DNA of 64,000 bases, from contig NZ_JOJP01000001.1 in NCBI RefSeq assembly GCF_000710775.1, positions 5,404,027-5,468,026 on the forward strand, in the 5' to 3' direction. The notes under the pieces were generated by a model that searched no databases, was not told the DNA's origin, and saw only the letters and a program-made list of their open reading frames with translations. This document shows, one piece after another, positions 17,163 through 26,616 of the stretch; the first letter of the stretch is position 1; every line of letters begins with the position of its first letter. This DNA is from Endozoicomonas elysicola. Its GTDB lineage: Bacteria > Pseudomonadota > Gammaproteobacteria > Pseudomonadales > Endozoicomonadaceae. Both the position numbers and the translations under genes were made by a program.

Positions 17163-18482
17163 TTATCGTGTGCTTGAATAAACCAGACGCCCATCCACAT
17201 AAGTGCGATAAATATTTCGATCATCCCCAAGCGTCATCAAGACAAAAAGCTTTTCATCCAGGGCTTTGGAATTATCCCACCGCAATTGTTGAACCTGGGT
17301 CGCTACCGGATCCAGTACGACAAAGTCTGCTTCTTTACCAACATTAAAGTTACCAATGCAATCATCCAGATATAATGAATGAGCACCACCCAGAGTGGCT
17401 CGATAGAACCCTTCAATGGCAGGTAGTTTTTCTTTTTGCAGCTGCACAACCTTGTAGGCTTCATTCAGTGTTTCAAACATATTGAAAGAAGTACCCGCTC
17501 CTACATCTGTGGCCATTCCCACTCGAACACCGTTATCAGCTGCCCGCCGATAATTGAACAGGCCACTGCCCAGATACATGTTAGAGGTCGGACAGAATGC
17601 AACCGATGATCCGGTTTCTTCCATCACCTTCCATTCCTGGTCCGTCAGATGAACACAATGCGCATAGACAGATCGCTCACCGGTCAGGCGATAGTGGTTG
17701 TATACATCCAGATAACAATCATGCTCGGGGTACAGGGATTTTACCCACTCGATTTCATTCAAATTCTCTGACAAGTGTGTCTGTACATAAGCATCAGGAA
17801 ACTCTTCACGCAGAGCCATGGCTTTTTCCAACTGCTCTGGTGATGAGGTGGGGGCAAACCTTGGTGTAATGGCGTAAAGCAGACGGTTACGCTTGTGCCA
17901 TTTCTTCAATAAACGACGGGAATCCTGATAACTGCTTTCTGGTGTATCCAGTAATGCGTCTGGAGCGTTACGGTCCATCATCACCTTACCGGCAATCATA
18001 CGCATATTGCGCCGGTCGCACTCTTCAAACAAAGCATCGACTGACTCAGGATGAACACTGCAGAACACCATCGCAGTGGTTGTACCGTTCTTCAGCAGTT
18101 CATTCACAAACAAACCCGACATTTCTGATGCGTAACGCTTGTTACCGTATTTTTGCTCTGTCGGGAAAACATAAGTATTCAGCCACTCCAGTAACTGCTC
18201 ACCATAGGCACCAATGATCTCCATTTGTGGGTAATGGATGTGCGTATCCACAAAACCTGGTACCACCAGCTTGCCCCGGTAATCACAGATACGCAGACCT
18301 TCTGGCAGCATATCCTTACCATCCTCCCAGCGGCCATGCCAGGCAACCTTACCCTGATCAATGATCAGCAAACCATCACTGACATAGCGCAGGCTATCCT
18401 CAAGCTGCTCAGGGTTTGTGACAACCTGCTGGATATCCAGCAACGCCCCCCTGATGGCCTTGACGGTATTGGAAAACATCAT
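17163..18482 (-). CDS. guaD: Guanine deaminase
   Basis: 439-residue amidohydrolase converting guanine to xanthine and ammonia. It matches E. coli GuaD closely as I recall it: KAIRGALLDI, YRGKLVVPGFVDTHIHYPQMEIIGAYGEQLLEWLNTYVFPTEQKYG (zinc HxH), KVMMDRNAPDALLDTPESSY, YAITPRFAPTSSPEQLE, THLSENLNEIEWVKSLYP, YAHCVHLTD, FCPTSNMYLGSGLFN and GMATDVGAGTSFNM. GAGGAGC precedes the ATG. It feeds guanine into the xanthine-degrading enzymes of the cluster, fitting the guanine/hypoxanthine permease upstream. Confidence 0.95.
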   Translation of the reverse strand: MMFSNTVKAIRGALLDIQQVVTNPEQLEDSLRYVSDGLLIIDQGKVAWHGRWEDGKDMLPEGLRICDYRGKLVVPGFVDTHIHYPQMEIIGAYGEQLLEWLNTYVFPTEQKYGNKRYASEMSGLFVNELLKNGTTTAMVFCSVHPESVDALFEECDRRNMRMIAGKVMMDRNAPDALLDTPESSYQDSRRLLKKWHKRNRLLYAITPRFAPTSSPEQLEKAMALREEFPDAYVQTHLSENLNEIEWVKSLYPEHDCYLDVYNHYRLTGERSVYAHCVHLTDQEWKVMEETGSSVAFCPTSNMYLGSGLFNYRRAADNGVRVGMATDVGAGTSFNMFETLNEAYKVVQLQKEKLPAIEGFYRATLGGAHSLYLDDCIGNFNVGKEADFVVLDPVATQVQQLRWDNSKALDEKLFVLMTLGDDRNIYRTYVDGRLVYSSTR

Positions 18483-18581
18483 AATGGTCTGCTCCTCTTT
18501 TTATCATTGCCGGGAGCAGCCCCTTTCCCCAGAGCACTCTCCCTATTTATTGATTTTGACCTGCATTTCCACAGATGGTGG

Positions 18582-18616
18582 ATGGGTTGGCATGGCAGTA
18601 GCATCTACCAACCCAT
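18582..18616. repeat. Inverted repeat in the preA-like/guaD gap
   Basis: ATGGGTTGG and CCAACCCAT are perfect complements across a 17-base loop. It lies at the 3' end of the preA-like gene within an operon, without a T-run, so it may stabilise or process the transcript. Confidence 0.4.
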
Positions 18617-18624
18617 TGTCGTCA

Positions 18625-19620
18625 TTATTTCCGGACTCCATCTACAGTTCGAATATAATTGGCTCTTTCAAACGCTTCAGGATTGGCAACAGAGCGCTGG
18701 CTCATCATTCCACGCATCTCATTCAGGTCTTCAAAGTCCCGTTGCTTCAACCAGACTTCCAGCCCTTTCAACAGGACAGATACATAGTCCGCGCCATTGC
18801 GAATCAATGCTGAAGCCAACATCACTGTATCCGCACCACCCAATAGGTACTTTATGATGTCTTCATGATCATAGGCACCAGAAGTGGCTGCCAGCGAGGC
18901 ATTGACCTTGCCATGAAGAACACTGATCCAACGGAGAGGAATGCCGATTTCACCAGCCTTGCTAATTGGCCAGCTTGGTTCGACCAGCATATTGTTAAGA
19001 TTAAAATCGGGTTGCAGCATCCGGTTAAACATCACCAGTGCATCCACACCAATCTCATCAAACTGTCTGGCCATATTGCCGAAAGCACTGAAGAATGGAT
19101 CAACCTTAAGCGCCACAGGAATGGTGACACTGTCTTTCACACGTCTTGCGACGTCTAGATAAACTTCTTCTACCTGTCTTCCTGTAATATCCAGTGATGG
19201 TGGGTTGTAATAAATATGCAGTTCAATACCATCGGCGCCGGCCTGTTCGATTTGCCGTGCATAGTCGACCCAACCACCTTCAGAACAACCATTCAGACTG
19301 GCAATCACCGGAATATCCACCGCAGCCTTGACTTTATGGATAGTATCCAGATAAGCCTGTGACCCCCGCTCCAGTGTCAGCCCGGAAGGCAGAAAAGAGG
19401 TAGCTTCCGGGAACAGGTCATTTCTGGAAAGGGCTATACGCTCTTCCTCTTCCTGCTCCCTGCGAATCTGCTCTTCAAACAGCGATGGCAGAACAATAGC
19501 GGCAATACCTGCTTTTTCCAGGCGCTGAATGCTTTTAACAGTAGACGTCAACGGACTAGCCGCAGCCATTAACGGATTTTTAAGGCTTAACCCCATGTAT
19601 TTGGTGGTCAAATCCATCAT
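18625..19620 (-). CDS. Dihydroorotate-dehydrogenase-like / PreA-like flavoprotein
   Basis: 331-residue TIM-barrel FMN enzyme of the class 1 dihydroorotate dehydrogenase family. DLTTKYMGLSLKNPLMAAASPLTSTVKSIQRLEKAG is the barrel entrance; IPVIASLNGCSEGGWVDYARQIEQAGADGIELH, PVALKVDPFFSAFGNMARQFDEIGVDALVMFNR and the glycine-rich C-terminal FMN-phosphate site complete it. It has no ferredoxin domain, unlike NAD-dependent dihydropyrimidine dehydrogenase PreA. It lies directly after a pyruvate:ferredoxin oxidoreductase gene in the same direction, a linkage I recall for this subfamily whose reaction is not known. In a purine cluster a flavin-dependent reduction or oxidation of a ring fragment is possible but not shown. 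AGGAG precedes the ATG. Confidence 0.75.
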   Translation of the reverse strand: MMDLTTKYMGLSLKNPLMAAASPLTSTVKSIQRLEKAGIAAIVLPSLFEEQIRREQEEEERIALSRNDLFPEATSFLPSGLTLERGSQAYLDTIHKVKAAVDIPVIASLNGCSEGGWVDYARQIEQAGADGIELHIYYNPPSLDITGRQVEEVYLDVARRVKDSVTIPVALKVDPFFSAFGNMARQFDEIGVDALVMFNRMLQPDFNLNNMLVEPSWPISKAGEIGIPLRWISVLHGKVNASLAATSGAYDHEDIIKYLLGGADTVMLASALIRNGADYVSVLLKGLEVWLKQRDFEDLNEMRGMMSQRSVANPEAFERANYIRTVDGVRK

Positions 19621-19634
19621 CTATACTCCTGGTT

Positions 19635-19685
19635 CACCACAGGAGCACAGAGATCCATATTCAAGATCTCCGTAGCTGCTGCAGT
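19635..19685. repeat. Degenerate CCACAGG inverted repeat between nifJ and the preA-like gene
   Basis: CACCACAGGAGCACAGAGATC pairs imperfectly with the segment at 19665-19685 (GATCTCCGTAGCTGCTG). The arm resembles the CCACAGAGG hairpins found elsewhere in the window, so this may be a decayed copy. Confidence 0.3.
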
Positions 19686-19696
19686 AAATAAATCTT

Positions 19697-22600
19697 CTAG
19701 TGAACTGCTGACGCCTTTTCCGGCACAAAGTCCATCGCATTATGAGTAGCCATCTCTTCGTAGACACCCCATTTACGATTGATCACCGTCTGAGCCTCTT
19801 CAAGAATGGCACCCGCCTCATCAGGACAGGCAATATTCAGGGCTCGATAGCGCACTTCATTTCGAATGTAGTCCGTAAGGGGCACACTGGGCCTCAGAGA
19901 GTCCAGAATAAATGGATTCTCATGGTGATCTGTGCGACCAGGGTTGTAACGGAACAGCGGCCAATGGCCGGAGCGAACGGCTAATCGCTGCTGCTCCATA
20001 CCATGGGTCATGTTAATACCGTGGGCTATACAATGAGAATAAGCGATGACCAGTGAAGGTCCCGGCCATGCTTCAGCCTCGCGAATTGCCTGTAATGCCT
20101 GCTGCGGACTGGCCCCCATGGCAATTCGGGCCACATACACATTGCCATAGGCAATGGCCTGAAGTGCCACATCTTTTTTGGCCGAACGCTTACCAGCAGC
20201 GGCAAATTTCGCAACGGCACCCATTGGGGTTGATTTTGACGCCTGACCGCCGGTATTGGAATAGACTTCTGTGTCCATTACCAGCACATTCACATTGCGT
20301 CCACTGGCCAGCACATGATCGAGACCTCCAGAACCGATGTCGTAAGCCCAGCCATCACCACCAACGATCCAGACAACCCGTTTTAACAGCCGATCCATAA
20401 CGGCTCTGAGGCTCTGGGCTTCAGGTGTATGAACATCCTGCAATTGTTCCTGAACTGACTTCAGTCGTTCACGTTGCTTGTGAATATCGGTGTCATTCTC
20501 CTGGGGTGCATGGATGATGCTATCCACCAGCTCAGACCCAAGCTGTTCGCGGAATAACTCCAGCTCCAGCATCGCCTGCTCGGCCTGGTGATCACTGGAC
20601 AGTCGGAAGCCAAAACCGAACTCTGCATTATCTTCAAACAACGAGTTCGCCCAGGCTGGTCCACGCCCTTCCGCATTTTTAGACCAGGGTGTTGTGGGCA
20701 GGTTACCGCCATAAATAGAGGAGCAACCAGTCGCATTGGCCACCAGCAAACGGTCACCGAACAACTGAGTCATCAGTTTAAGGTAAGGAGTTTCGCCACA
20801 ACCGCTACAGGCACCAGAAAATTCAAACAAAGGCTCAAGGAACTGAATTCCACGAACGGTTGAAAAATCAACTTGTCGACGGTCATTGATGGGTAGTTGT
20901 TCAAAGAACGACAGGCTTTGCTTTTCCTCTTCCAGCACCGGTTCTTTGTCCATCATATTGATAGCTCTGGAACCACTCTTCTTAGGATTGCGAACTGGAC
21001 AGGCTTCCACACAGAGACCGCAGCCAGTACAGTCTTCCGGATAGGTCTGCAGGGTATAACGGGTTTCCGGGAAGCCTCTGGCGCTGATTGGCGCTGATTT
21101 AAACCCTTCCGGAGCATCGGCCAGACTGGCTTCATTGTAGAACTTTGCACGAATAGCTGCGTGAGGGCAGACCATGCTGCAGTTACCACACTGAATACAG
21201 ACCTCTTCATCCCAGACTGGAATCTGCAGGGCAATATTACGCTTTTCCCAGCGGGTAGTTCCACTGGGCCAGGTGCCATCCACTGGAATCTGGCTGACCG
21301 GAATCAGGTCACCCTGACCACTAATCATACGACTAGTGACTTCTTTAATAAACTCAGGTGCTTCTTCAGAAACCACTGGTTTTTCTACAATGATCTCTGC
21401 ATGTTCTATGTGTGCAGGGATTTTCACAGAGTAGAGATGTTCCAGAGTCTGATCCACCGCCCGGAAGTTCCGCTCAACAACATCAGCCCCCTTACGGCGG
21501 TACGTCTTCTCAATAGCATGCTTAATGCGGGCAATGGCCTCATCTCGTGGCAGAACACCAGACAATGCAAAGAAGCAGGTCTGCATAATGGTATTGGTGC
21601 GGTTGCCCATACCCGCAGCTTTGGCCACTGCAGAGCCATCAATAACATGCAGCTTCAGTTTTTTCTGAATCAGTTGCTCCTGAACCCGCCTTGGTAGCTT
21701 AGACCATACCTCATCAGGCCCAAAGGGGCTGTTCAGCAGGAAGATACCGCCCGGCTCAATATTGCTGAGCATATCGGTACGTTCGAGGAAATTGAACTGA
21801 TGACAGGCAACAAAACTGGCTGATTGAATCAGGTAAGGCGCCTCAATGGGCTGCTTACCAAACCTCAAGTGAGAAATAGTTTGAGAACCAGACTTTTTAG
21901 AGTCATAAACAAAGTAAGCCTGGGCATTAAGCTGTGGGTCACTGCCAATAATTTTTACCGAATTCTTATTGGCTCCAACGGTGCCATCCGCACCCAGACC
22001 AAAGAACATAGCCCGAACGCTTTCCGGATCCTCAATCACAAAGGAGTCGTCATACTCCAGGCTGGAGCCCATCACATCGTCGTTAATGCCAACGGTGAAG
22101 TGATTTTTCGGTTGTTCTTGACTCAGTTCGTCATACACCGCCTTAACCATGGCTGGTGTGAATTCTTTACTGGAAAGACCATAACGACCACCAATTACCT
22201 TCGGCAGGCGTTTAATCCGGTCATTCATATAACCTTCTGAGAGTACCGTCATCACATCCTGATAGAGAGGCTCACCACTGGCGCCTGGCTCCTTGGTACG
22301 GTCAAGAACAGCAATACTGTTAATGGATTCAGGCAGAATATGAAGGAAACGATCTGCAGAGAAGGGTCGATACAGCCTTACCTGAATCATCGCGACCTGA
22401 TCGTCTTCAGGCAATTCGCGGTTCATCGCTTCCATGGTCATTTTGACGGTTTCAGCACCGGATCCCATCAAGACTATCAGCCGTTTGGCATTTTTCGGGC
22501 CATACCAGCTGAACGGACGATAATGGCGGCCGGTTAGCCCAGCAAACCGCCACATGCAGGCTTCAACAATATCCGGTGTTTTCTCATAGAATGAACTGGC

Positions 22601-23317
22601 GCTTTCCCGTGCCTGGAAATAAACATCAGGGTTCTGGGCAGTCCCCCTGATCACGGGGTTTTCAGGGTTCAATGCTCGACGACGATGATCATGTACCAGC
22701 TTGTCATCAATCATTGCCCGAATAACACCATCAGGCAGTAAAGATATTTTATTAATTTCGTGAGAAGTTCTGAAACCATCAAAAAAATGCATGAAAGGTA
22801 TGCGGGATTCCAGTGTTGCAGCCTGGGCAATCAGAGCAAGGTCGTGGGCTTCCTGAACTGAACTGGCTGACAGCATCGCATAACCGGTACTGCGTGCTGC
22901 CATGACGTCCTGATGATCACCAAAAATAGACAGCCCCTGGGTCGCCAGTGAACGGGCAGCTACGTAAATCACCGAAGGCGTTAACTCTCCGGCAATTTTG
23001 TACATGTTGGGCAACATCAACATCAAACCCTGTGATGCTGTAAATGTGGTGGTCAACGCACCGGTCTGTAACGAACCATGAACCGCACCAGCAGCTCCCG
23101 CTTCACTCTGCATCTGGGCAACATGAGGTTTACCACCCCAGATATTCTTTATGCCCTCTGCAGCCCACTGTTCTGCAAGCTCCGCCATATTAGACGACGG
23201 AGTAATCGGATAAATAGCGCAGACTTCGTTAGTTCGATAAGCGACGTAAGCTGCAGCCTCATTACCATCAATGGTGACGCGAACAGGTTGCTCTTTAGAA
23301 TGATTATGCTGCGACAT
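19697..23317 (-). CDS. nifJ: Pyruvate:ferredoxin (flavodoxin) oxidoreductase
   Basis: Single-chain PFOR of 1206 residues, oxidising pyruvate with CoA to acetyl-CoA, CO2 and reduced ferredoxin or flavodoxin. Domain order is as in NifJ/YdbK: pyrimidine-binding domain (GNEAAAYVAYRTNEVCAIYPITPSSNMAEL), CoA domain, gamma domain, two [4Fe-4S] motifs (CIQCGNCSMVCPHAA and CTGCGLCVEACPVR), a further cluster site beginning CSGCGETPYLKL, and TPP binding in GDGWAYDIGSGGLDHV with DTEVYSNTGGQASKS. The start ATG overlaps the stop of the upstream flavoprotein by one base, with GGAGG seven bases before. An oxygen-sensitive enzyme, supporting anaerobic use of this cluster. Confidence 0.94.
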   Translation of the reverse strand: MSQHNHSKEQPVRVTIDGNEAAAYVAYRTNEVCAIYPITPSSNMAELAEQWAAEGIKNIWGGKPHVAQMQSEAGAAGAVHGSLQTGALTTTFTASQGLMLMLPNMYKIAGELTPSVIYVAARSLATQGLSIFGDHQDVMAARSTGYAMLSASSVQEAHDLALIAQAATLESRIPFMHFFDGFRTSHEINKISLLPDGVIRAMIDDKLVHDHRRRALNPENPVIRGTAQNPDVYFQARESASSFYEKTPDIVEACMWRFAGLTGRHYRPFSWYGPKNAKRLIVLMGSGAETVKMTMEAMNRELPEDDQVAMIQVRLYRPFSADRFLHILPESINSIAVLDRTKEPGASGEPLYQDVMTVLSEGYMNDRIKRLPKVIGGRYGLSSKEFTPAMVKAVYDELSQEQPKNHFTVGINDDVMGSSLEYDDSFVIEDPESVRAMFFGLGADGTVGANKNSVKIIGSDPQLNAQAYFVYDSKKSGSQTISHLRFGKQPIEAPYLIQSASFVACHQFNFLERTDMLSNIEPGGIFLLNSPFGPDEVWSKLPRRVQEQLIQKKLKLHVIDGSAVAKAAGMGNRTNTIMQTCFFALSGVLPRDEAIARIKHAIEKTYRRKGADVVERNFRAVDQTLEHLYSVKIPAHIEHAEIIVEKPVVSEEAPEFIKEVTSRMISGQGDLIPVSQIPVDGTWPSGTTRWEKRNIALQIPVWDEEVCIQCGNCSMVCPHAAIRAKFYNEASLADAPEGFKSAPISARGFPETRYTLQTYPEDCTGCGLCVEACPVRNPKKSGSRAINMMDKEPVLEEEKQSLSFFEQLPINDRRQVDFSTVRGIQFLEPLFEFSGACSGCGETPYLKLMTQLFGDRLLVANATGCSSIYGGNLPTTPWSKNAEGRGPAWANSLFEDNAEFGFGFRLSSDHQAEQAMLELELFREQLGSELVDSIIHAPQENDTDIHKQRERLKSVQEQLQDVHTPEAQSLRAVMDRLLKRVVWIVGGDGWAYDIGSGGLDHVLASGRNVNVLVMDTEVYSNTGGQASKSTPMGAVAKFAAAGKRSAKKDVALQAIAYGNVYVARIAMGASPQQALQAIREAEAWPGPSLVIAYSHCIAHGINMTHGMEQQRLAVRSGHWPLFRYNPGRTDHHENPFILDSLRPSVPLTDYIRNEVRYRALNIACPDEAGAILEEAQTVINRKWGVYEEMATHNAMDFVPEKASAVH

Positions 23318-24981
23318 CACCGAACCTCCATACGAACAGCCATTGCTGGCAAAGAGACTTCCTGTTGAACGGCCTGCATCTCAATGGCATGGCATGGGCA
23401 CTGGTTATAGCAGGCCAGACAGCCGGTACAGAGATCGTGATTAACCTGATACCCCTCACCTTTACCCAGCTTGGTAATAGCCCCTTCAGGACAGGCCCCG
23501 AAGCAGCCATCACATTCAAAACAGTTACCGCATGAGAAGCAGCGACTGGCCTCAAAACGAACCTGGGCCTCGGAAAGTCCGTGGACTACTTCACTGAAAT
23601 CATTACGCTGCTCTGGAGACAGTGCATCCTCATGTTGACGATCCGCCTGAGTGCGGTACCAGAGGTGCAAACCATCATAATCCACCAGATGCTTTACGGT
23701 TATCTCCCTTACCGCATTACCTTGCAACCATTCCCCCATGCAACGGGCTGCTTTCTTACCATGACCAACAGCAATAGTAGCTGTACGATCAGAAGGCACC
23801 ATATCACCACCGGCAAACAGACCTTCACAGCCGGTCATCATATTCTCGTCAATAGTGAGTGAACCCCAGCGATCAAACTCCAGACCCGGGACTCGATCCA
23901 GCATGCCTCTCTCCACATCCTGGCCAAGCGCCAGAATCAGGGAGTCAACAGCCAGTGTTTCATAACGACCGGTTGGACGGGGACGGCCATCATCGCCAAT
24001 TTCCATAATTTCGACTTTGAAATCACTGCCCTCAATATCCTGAATAGTTCTCAGCCAGTGAATGTTGACGCCTTCAGCTTCTGCCTCATCGGCTTCAAAA
24101 CTGTGGGCTGGCATATGATCACGGTCACGGCGGTAGATGATCATTGCTTCATCCACCCCCATTCTTTTTACCGTTCTTGCAGCATCCATTGCAGTATTAC
24201 CACCGCCGTATACTGCGACCCGACGACCCAATACCGGTTTTTCTCCCATGCCGGTTTCACGAAGGAAACTAACTGCATCCAGCACCTTACCTGCATCGCG
24301 GGCGGGAATATCCACCTGTTTTCCAATATGAGCACCGATTGCCAGATAGACGGCATCAAACTGACCTTCCTGCTTTTCAGCCATCAGATCTTCGACCCGA
24401 TGATTCAGGGTAATTGAGATCCCCATGGACTCAATACGGGCAATTTCCGCTGCAAGTACTTCCCGTGGCAAACGATAGGCTGGAATACCAAACTGCATCA
24501 TGCCACCAGCAATAGGTGCTGCTTCCCGAATCTCAACCGTATGTCCCTGTAGACGAAGATGATAGGCAGCAGTCAGCCCGGATGGGCCAGCTCCAATCAC
24601 CAGCACCTTCTTGCCAGACTCCTTTTTAGGTGCAGGCATATGCCAGTTCTGTTCGATGGCCATATCACCCAGGAAACGCTCAATGGAATGAATGCTGACT
24701 CCATCGTCTACGTGAACACGACTGCAGCCACCTTCACATGGGTGGTAGCAGATCCGGCCATGGGTTGCAGGCAGAGGGTTATTTTTCATGAAGGTACGCC
24801 ATGCATCCTCGAAGCGTCCTTCCTGAGCCAGTGCCAGGGCTCCCTGGATATCATTCCCCGCCGGGCAGGTGTGATTACATGGGGGCAATGAGTTCTGATA
24901 AACCGGCTTATGGTTAACGACCGGACCAGTACCCTGTACCGGATAGCGTCCGGGGGGTTGTGTCATATCCAGGGTATTCAT
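23317..24981 (-). CDS. GltD-like NAD(P)H:ferredoxin-type oxidoreductase with C-terminal [4Fe-4S] domain
   Basis: 554 residues in glutamate-synthase-small-subunit architecture. An N-terminal Fe-S domain (NSLPPCNHTCPAGNDIQGALAL, then HGRICYHPCEGGCSR) is followed by an FAD domain (VLVIGAGPSGLTAAYHLRLQGHTVEIRE), an NAD(P) domain (VAVYGGGNTAMDAARTVKRMG) and GLFAGGDMV. The C-terminus adds a ferredoxin module: CFSCGNCFECDGCFGACPEGAI and CTGCLACYNQCPCHAI. This places electrons between NAD(P)H and a ferredoxin-type partner, and the downstream PFOR, translationally coupled by one base, is an obvious one. It occupies the place of AegA/YgfT-like proteins in the E. coli cluster but has a different layout. 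ATG 24981 with AAAGGAG is preferred to an upstream start. Confidence 0.85.
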   Translation of the reverse strand: MNTLDMTQPPGRYPVQGTGPVVNHKPVYQNSLPPCNHTCPAGNDIQGALALAQEGRFEDAWRTFMKNNPLPATHGRICYHPCEGGCSRVHVDDGVSIHSIERFLGDMAIEQNWHMPAPKKESGKKVLVIGAGPSGLTAAYHLRLQGHTVEIREAAPIAGGMMQFGIPAYRLPREVLAAEIARIESMGISITLNHRVEDLMAEKQEGQFDAVYLAIGAHIGKQVDIPARDAGKVLDAVSFLRETGMGEKPVLGRRVAVYGGGNTAMDAARTVKRMGVDEAMIIYRRDRDHMPAHSFEADEAEAEGVNIHWLRTIQDIEGSDFKVEIMEIGDDGRPRPTGRYETLAVDSLILALGQDVERGMLDRVPGLEFDRWGSLTIDENMMTGCEGLFAGGDMVPSDRTATIAVGHGKKAARCMGEWLQGNAVREITVKHLVDYDGLHLWYRTQADRQHEDALSPEQRNDFSEVVHGLSEAQVRFEASRCFSCGNCFECDGCFGACPEGAITKLGKGEGYQVNHDLCTGCLACYNQCPCHAIEMQAVQQEVSLPAMAVRMEVR

Positions 24982-25071
24982 AACGACTCCTTTACTGAAC
25001 ACTTCCCACCATACCAGAGCACACTTGAGCAGCACTGATCAAAGTCATGGGAAGCGCTCATCTCATCAATT

Positions 25072-26436
25072 TCAGGAAACTAATTCCGTATTAAAAGAAG
25101 GTTGGTTTTTTACAGGCTCAATCTGTTCTGGCTCATCCATTTCTTCTGGTTCAGGTGCGTCCTGTATGAACAATTGATTCAACAGTACCGCAACCAGTGC
25201 TCCGGTTGTGATGCCTGAAGAAAGGCTGACCTGGAAGAATGAAGGCAGGTTTGAAAGAATATCCGGACGAGTAGTCACTGCCAGACCGGCGGTGATGCTG
25301 ACCGCAACAATTACGCTGTTACGTTCATTAAGATCTACTCTGGAGAGCATTTTGATGCCGGCGGCAATGATCATACCGAACATGATAATACTGGCACCGC
25401 CCAATACCGGTTGTGGCACAGTGACAATCAATGCTGCAAGCTTGGGAAAGAGACCCGCAATCATTAACAGGCCACCCGTCATCGCCACGACAAAGCGACT
25501 GGCAACACCCGTGATGGCAACAATTCCTACATTCTGACTGAAGGAAGAGAAGGGTGTCGTACCAAACACTGCAGCCAGAGCACTGCCAACCCCATCACAG
25601 AGAATACCCCGTGACAGTCGTTTACCTGTGAGTTTGCAGTGGCTCACTTCACTCAGAGCCAGAAAGTCCCCAGTTGACTCCATAATAGTCACCAGGTAGA
25701 CAATCCCCATACTGATCACACCGGTAATCGGAAACGTCAGCTCCACAGGTAACAGGCTGGGAATTCGAACGAATGCGGCTTCGCTGATCGGGGCAAAGTC
25801 CACATCCCCCATGAGCACACTGAGCAGGTAGCCTGTCGCCATGCCAATAACAATGGCACCGGTTTTGAATAACCCGGACCCTCTGCGGTTAAGCGTGATA
25901 ACCACAACAGCCACTAACAGGCCAATCATCAAATGAGGCAGTGCGCCATATTCGGCACTGCCTGGCAGGGCTCCGGCAAACCAGTCAGTACCCACTGGCA
26001 CCAGAGATATTCCAATCATCAGAATTACAGTACCGGAGACAATGGGGGGAAACAGCTTTCTGACCTGCACCATGAACTGGCTGCCAATAATCATCACCAG
26101 CGATCCACCCAGGGCTGATCCCAGAATGCCAGACAAGCCATGCTCCTGACCGATAGCAATGGCCACTGCCACAAAAGTGAAACTGGTACCCATCACACAA
26201 GGCATGCGAATACCCACAGGCCCAAGCCCTAGGCACTGAACAATGGTAATTATTCCAGAGACCAGCAGTGCCGCACTGACAATACTGACCATTGTGCTTT
26301 CTGGTAATCCCAACACACCACCTACAACCAGAGGGACAGCAATAATGGCACCAAAGGCGGCCAGCATATGCTGAAGAGCAAGAACAAATGATGTTCCCAG
26401 TGGAGGCCGATCTTCAATCTCGTAAAACGACTTCAT
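25072..26436 (-). CDS. NCS2-family xanthine/urate permease (XanQ/UacT-like)
   Basis: Inner-membrane purine:proton symporter of about 454 residues and predicted 14 membrane segments. YEIEDRPPLGTSFVLALQHMLAAFG at the N-terminus resembles XanQ. It carries the NCS2 motifs IMESTGDFLALSEVS and TTPFSSFSQNVGIVAITGVASRFV, close in wording to both XanQ and the urate transporter UacT, so xanthine and urate are the likely substrates without a choice between them. The polar tail is glutamate- and proline-rich. ATG 26436 with GGGGA upstream is preferred over an earlier in-frame start. It follows the xdhD gene after 180 bp. Confidence 0.87.
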   Translation of the reverse strand: MKSFYEIEDRPPLGTSFVLALQHMLAAFGAIIAVPLVVGGVLGLPESTMVSIVSAALLVSGIITIVQCLGLGPVGIRMPCVMGTSFTFVAVAIAIGQEHGLSGILGSALGGSLVMIIGSQFMVQVRKLFPPIVSGTVILMIGISLVPVGTDWFAGALPGSAEYGALPHLMIGLLVAVVVITLNRRGSGLFKTGAIVIGMATGYLLSVLMGDVDFAPISEAAFVRIPSLLPVELTFPITGVISMGIVYLVTIMESTGDFLALSEVSHCKLTGKRLSRGILCDGVGSALAAVFGTTPFSSFSQNVGIVAITGVASRFVVAMTGGLLMIAGLFPKLAALIVTVPQPVLGGASIIMFGMIIAAGIKMLSRVDLNERNSVIVAVSITAGLAVTTRPDILSNLPSFFQVSLSSGITTGALVAVLLNQLFIQDAPEPEEMDEPEQIEPVKNQPSFNTELVS

Positions 26437-26545
26437 TGCTGTTTCCCCGAAATCCAGGCAAGACGATCCCGTCAACACGCTGGATAAGCTTGTTGTTGGT
26501 ATGAAATAAAATGGGTATTAGCTATGTTCTCTGTCGAAGACGGCC

Positions 26546-26586
26546 TACCACAAAGGCACCTGAAATTTTCCTGTGCCTGTGTGGTA
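26546..26586. repeat. Hairpin between xdhD and the purine permease gene (CCACAGAGG repeat family)
   Basis: TACCACAAAGGCAC and GTGCCTGTGTGGTA pair with one mismatch across 13 bases. The arm is related to the repeats at 11163, 47482 and 54408. Confidence 0.6.
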
Positions 26587-26616
26587 AAGCCTCTTTAATC
26601 AGAACAAATGTCAGCG

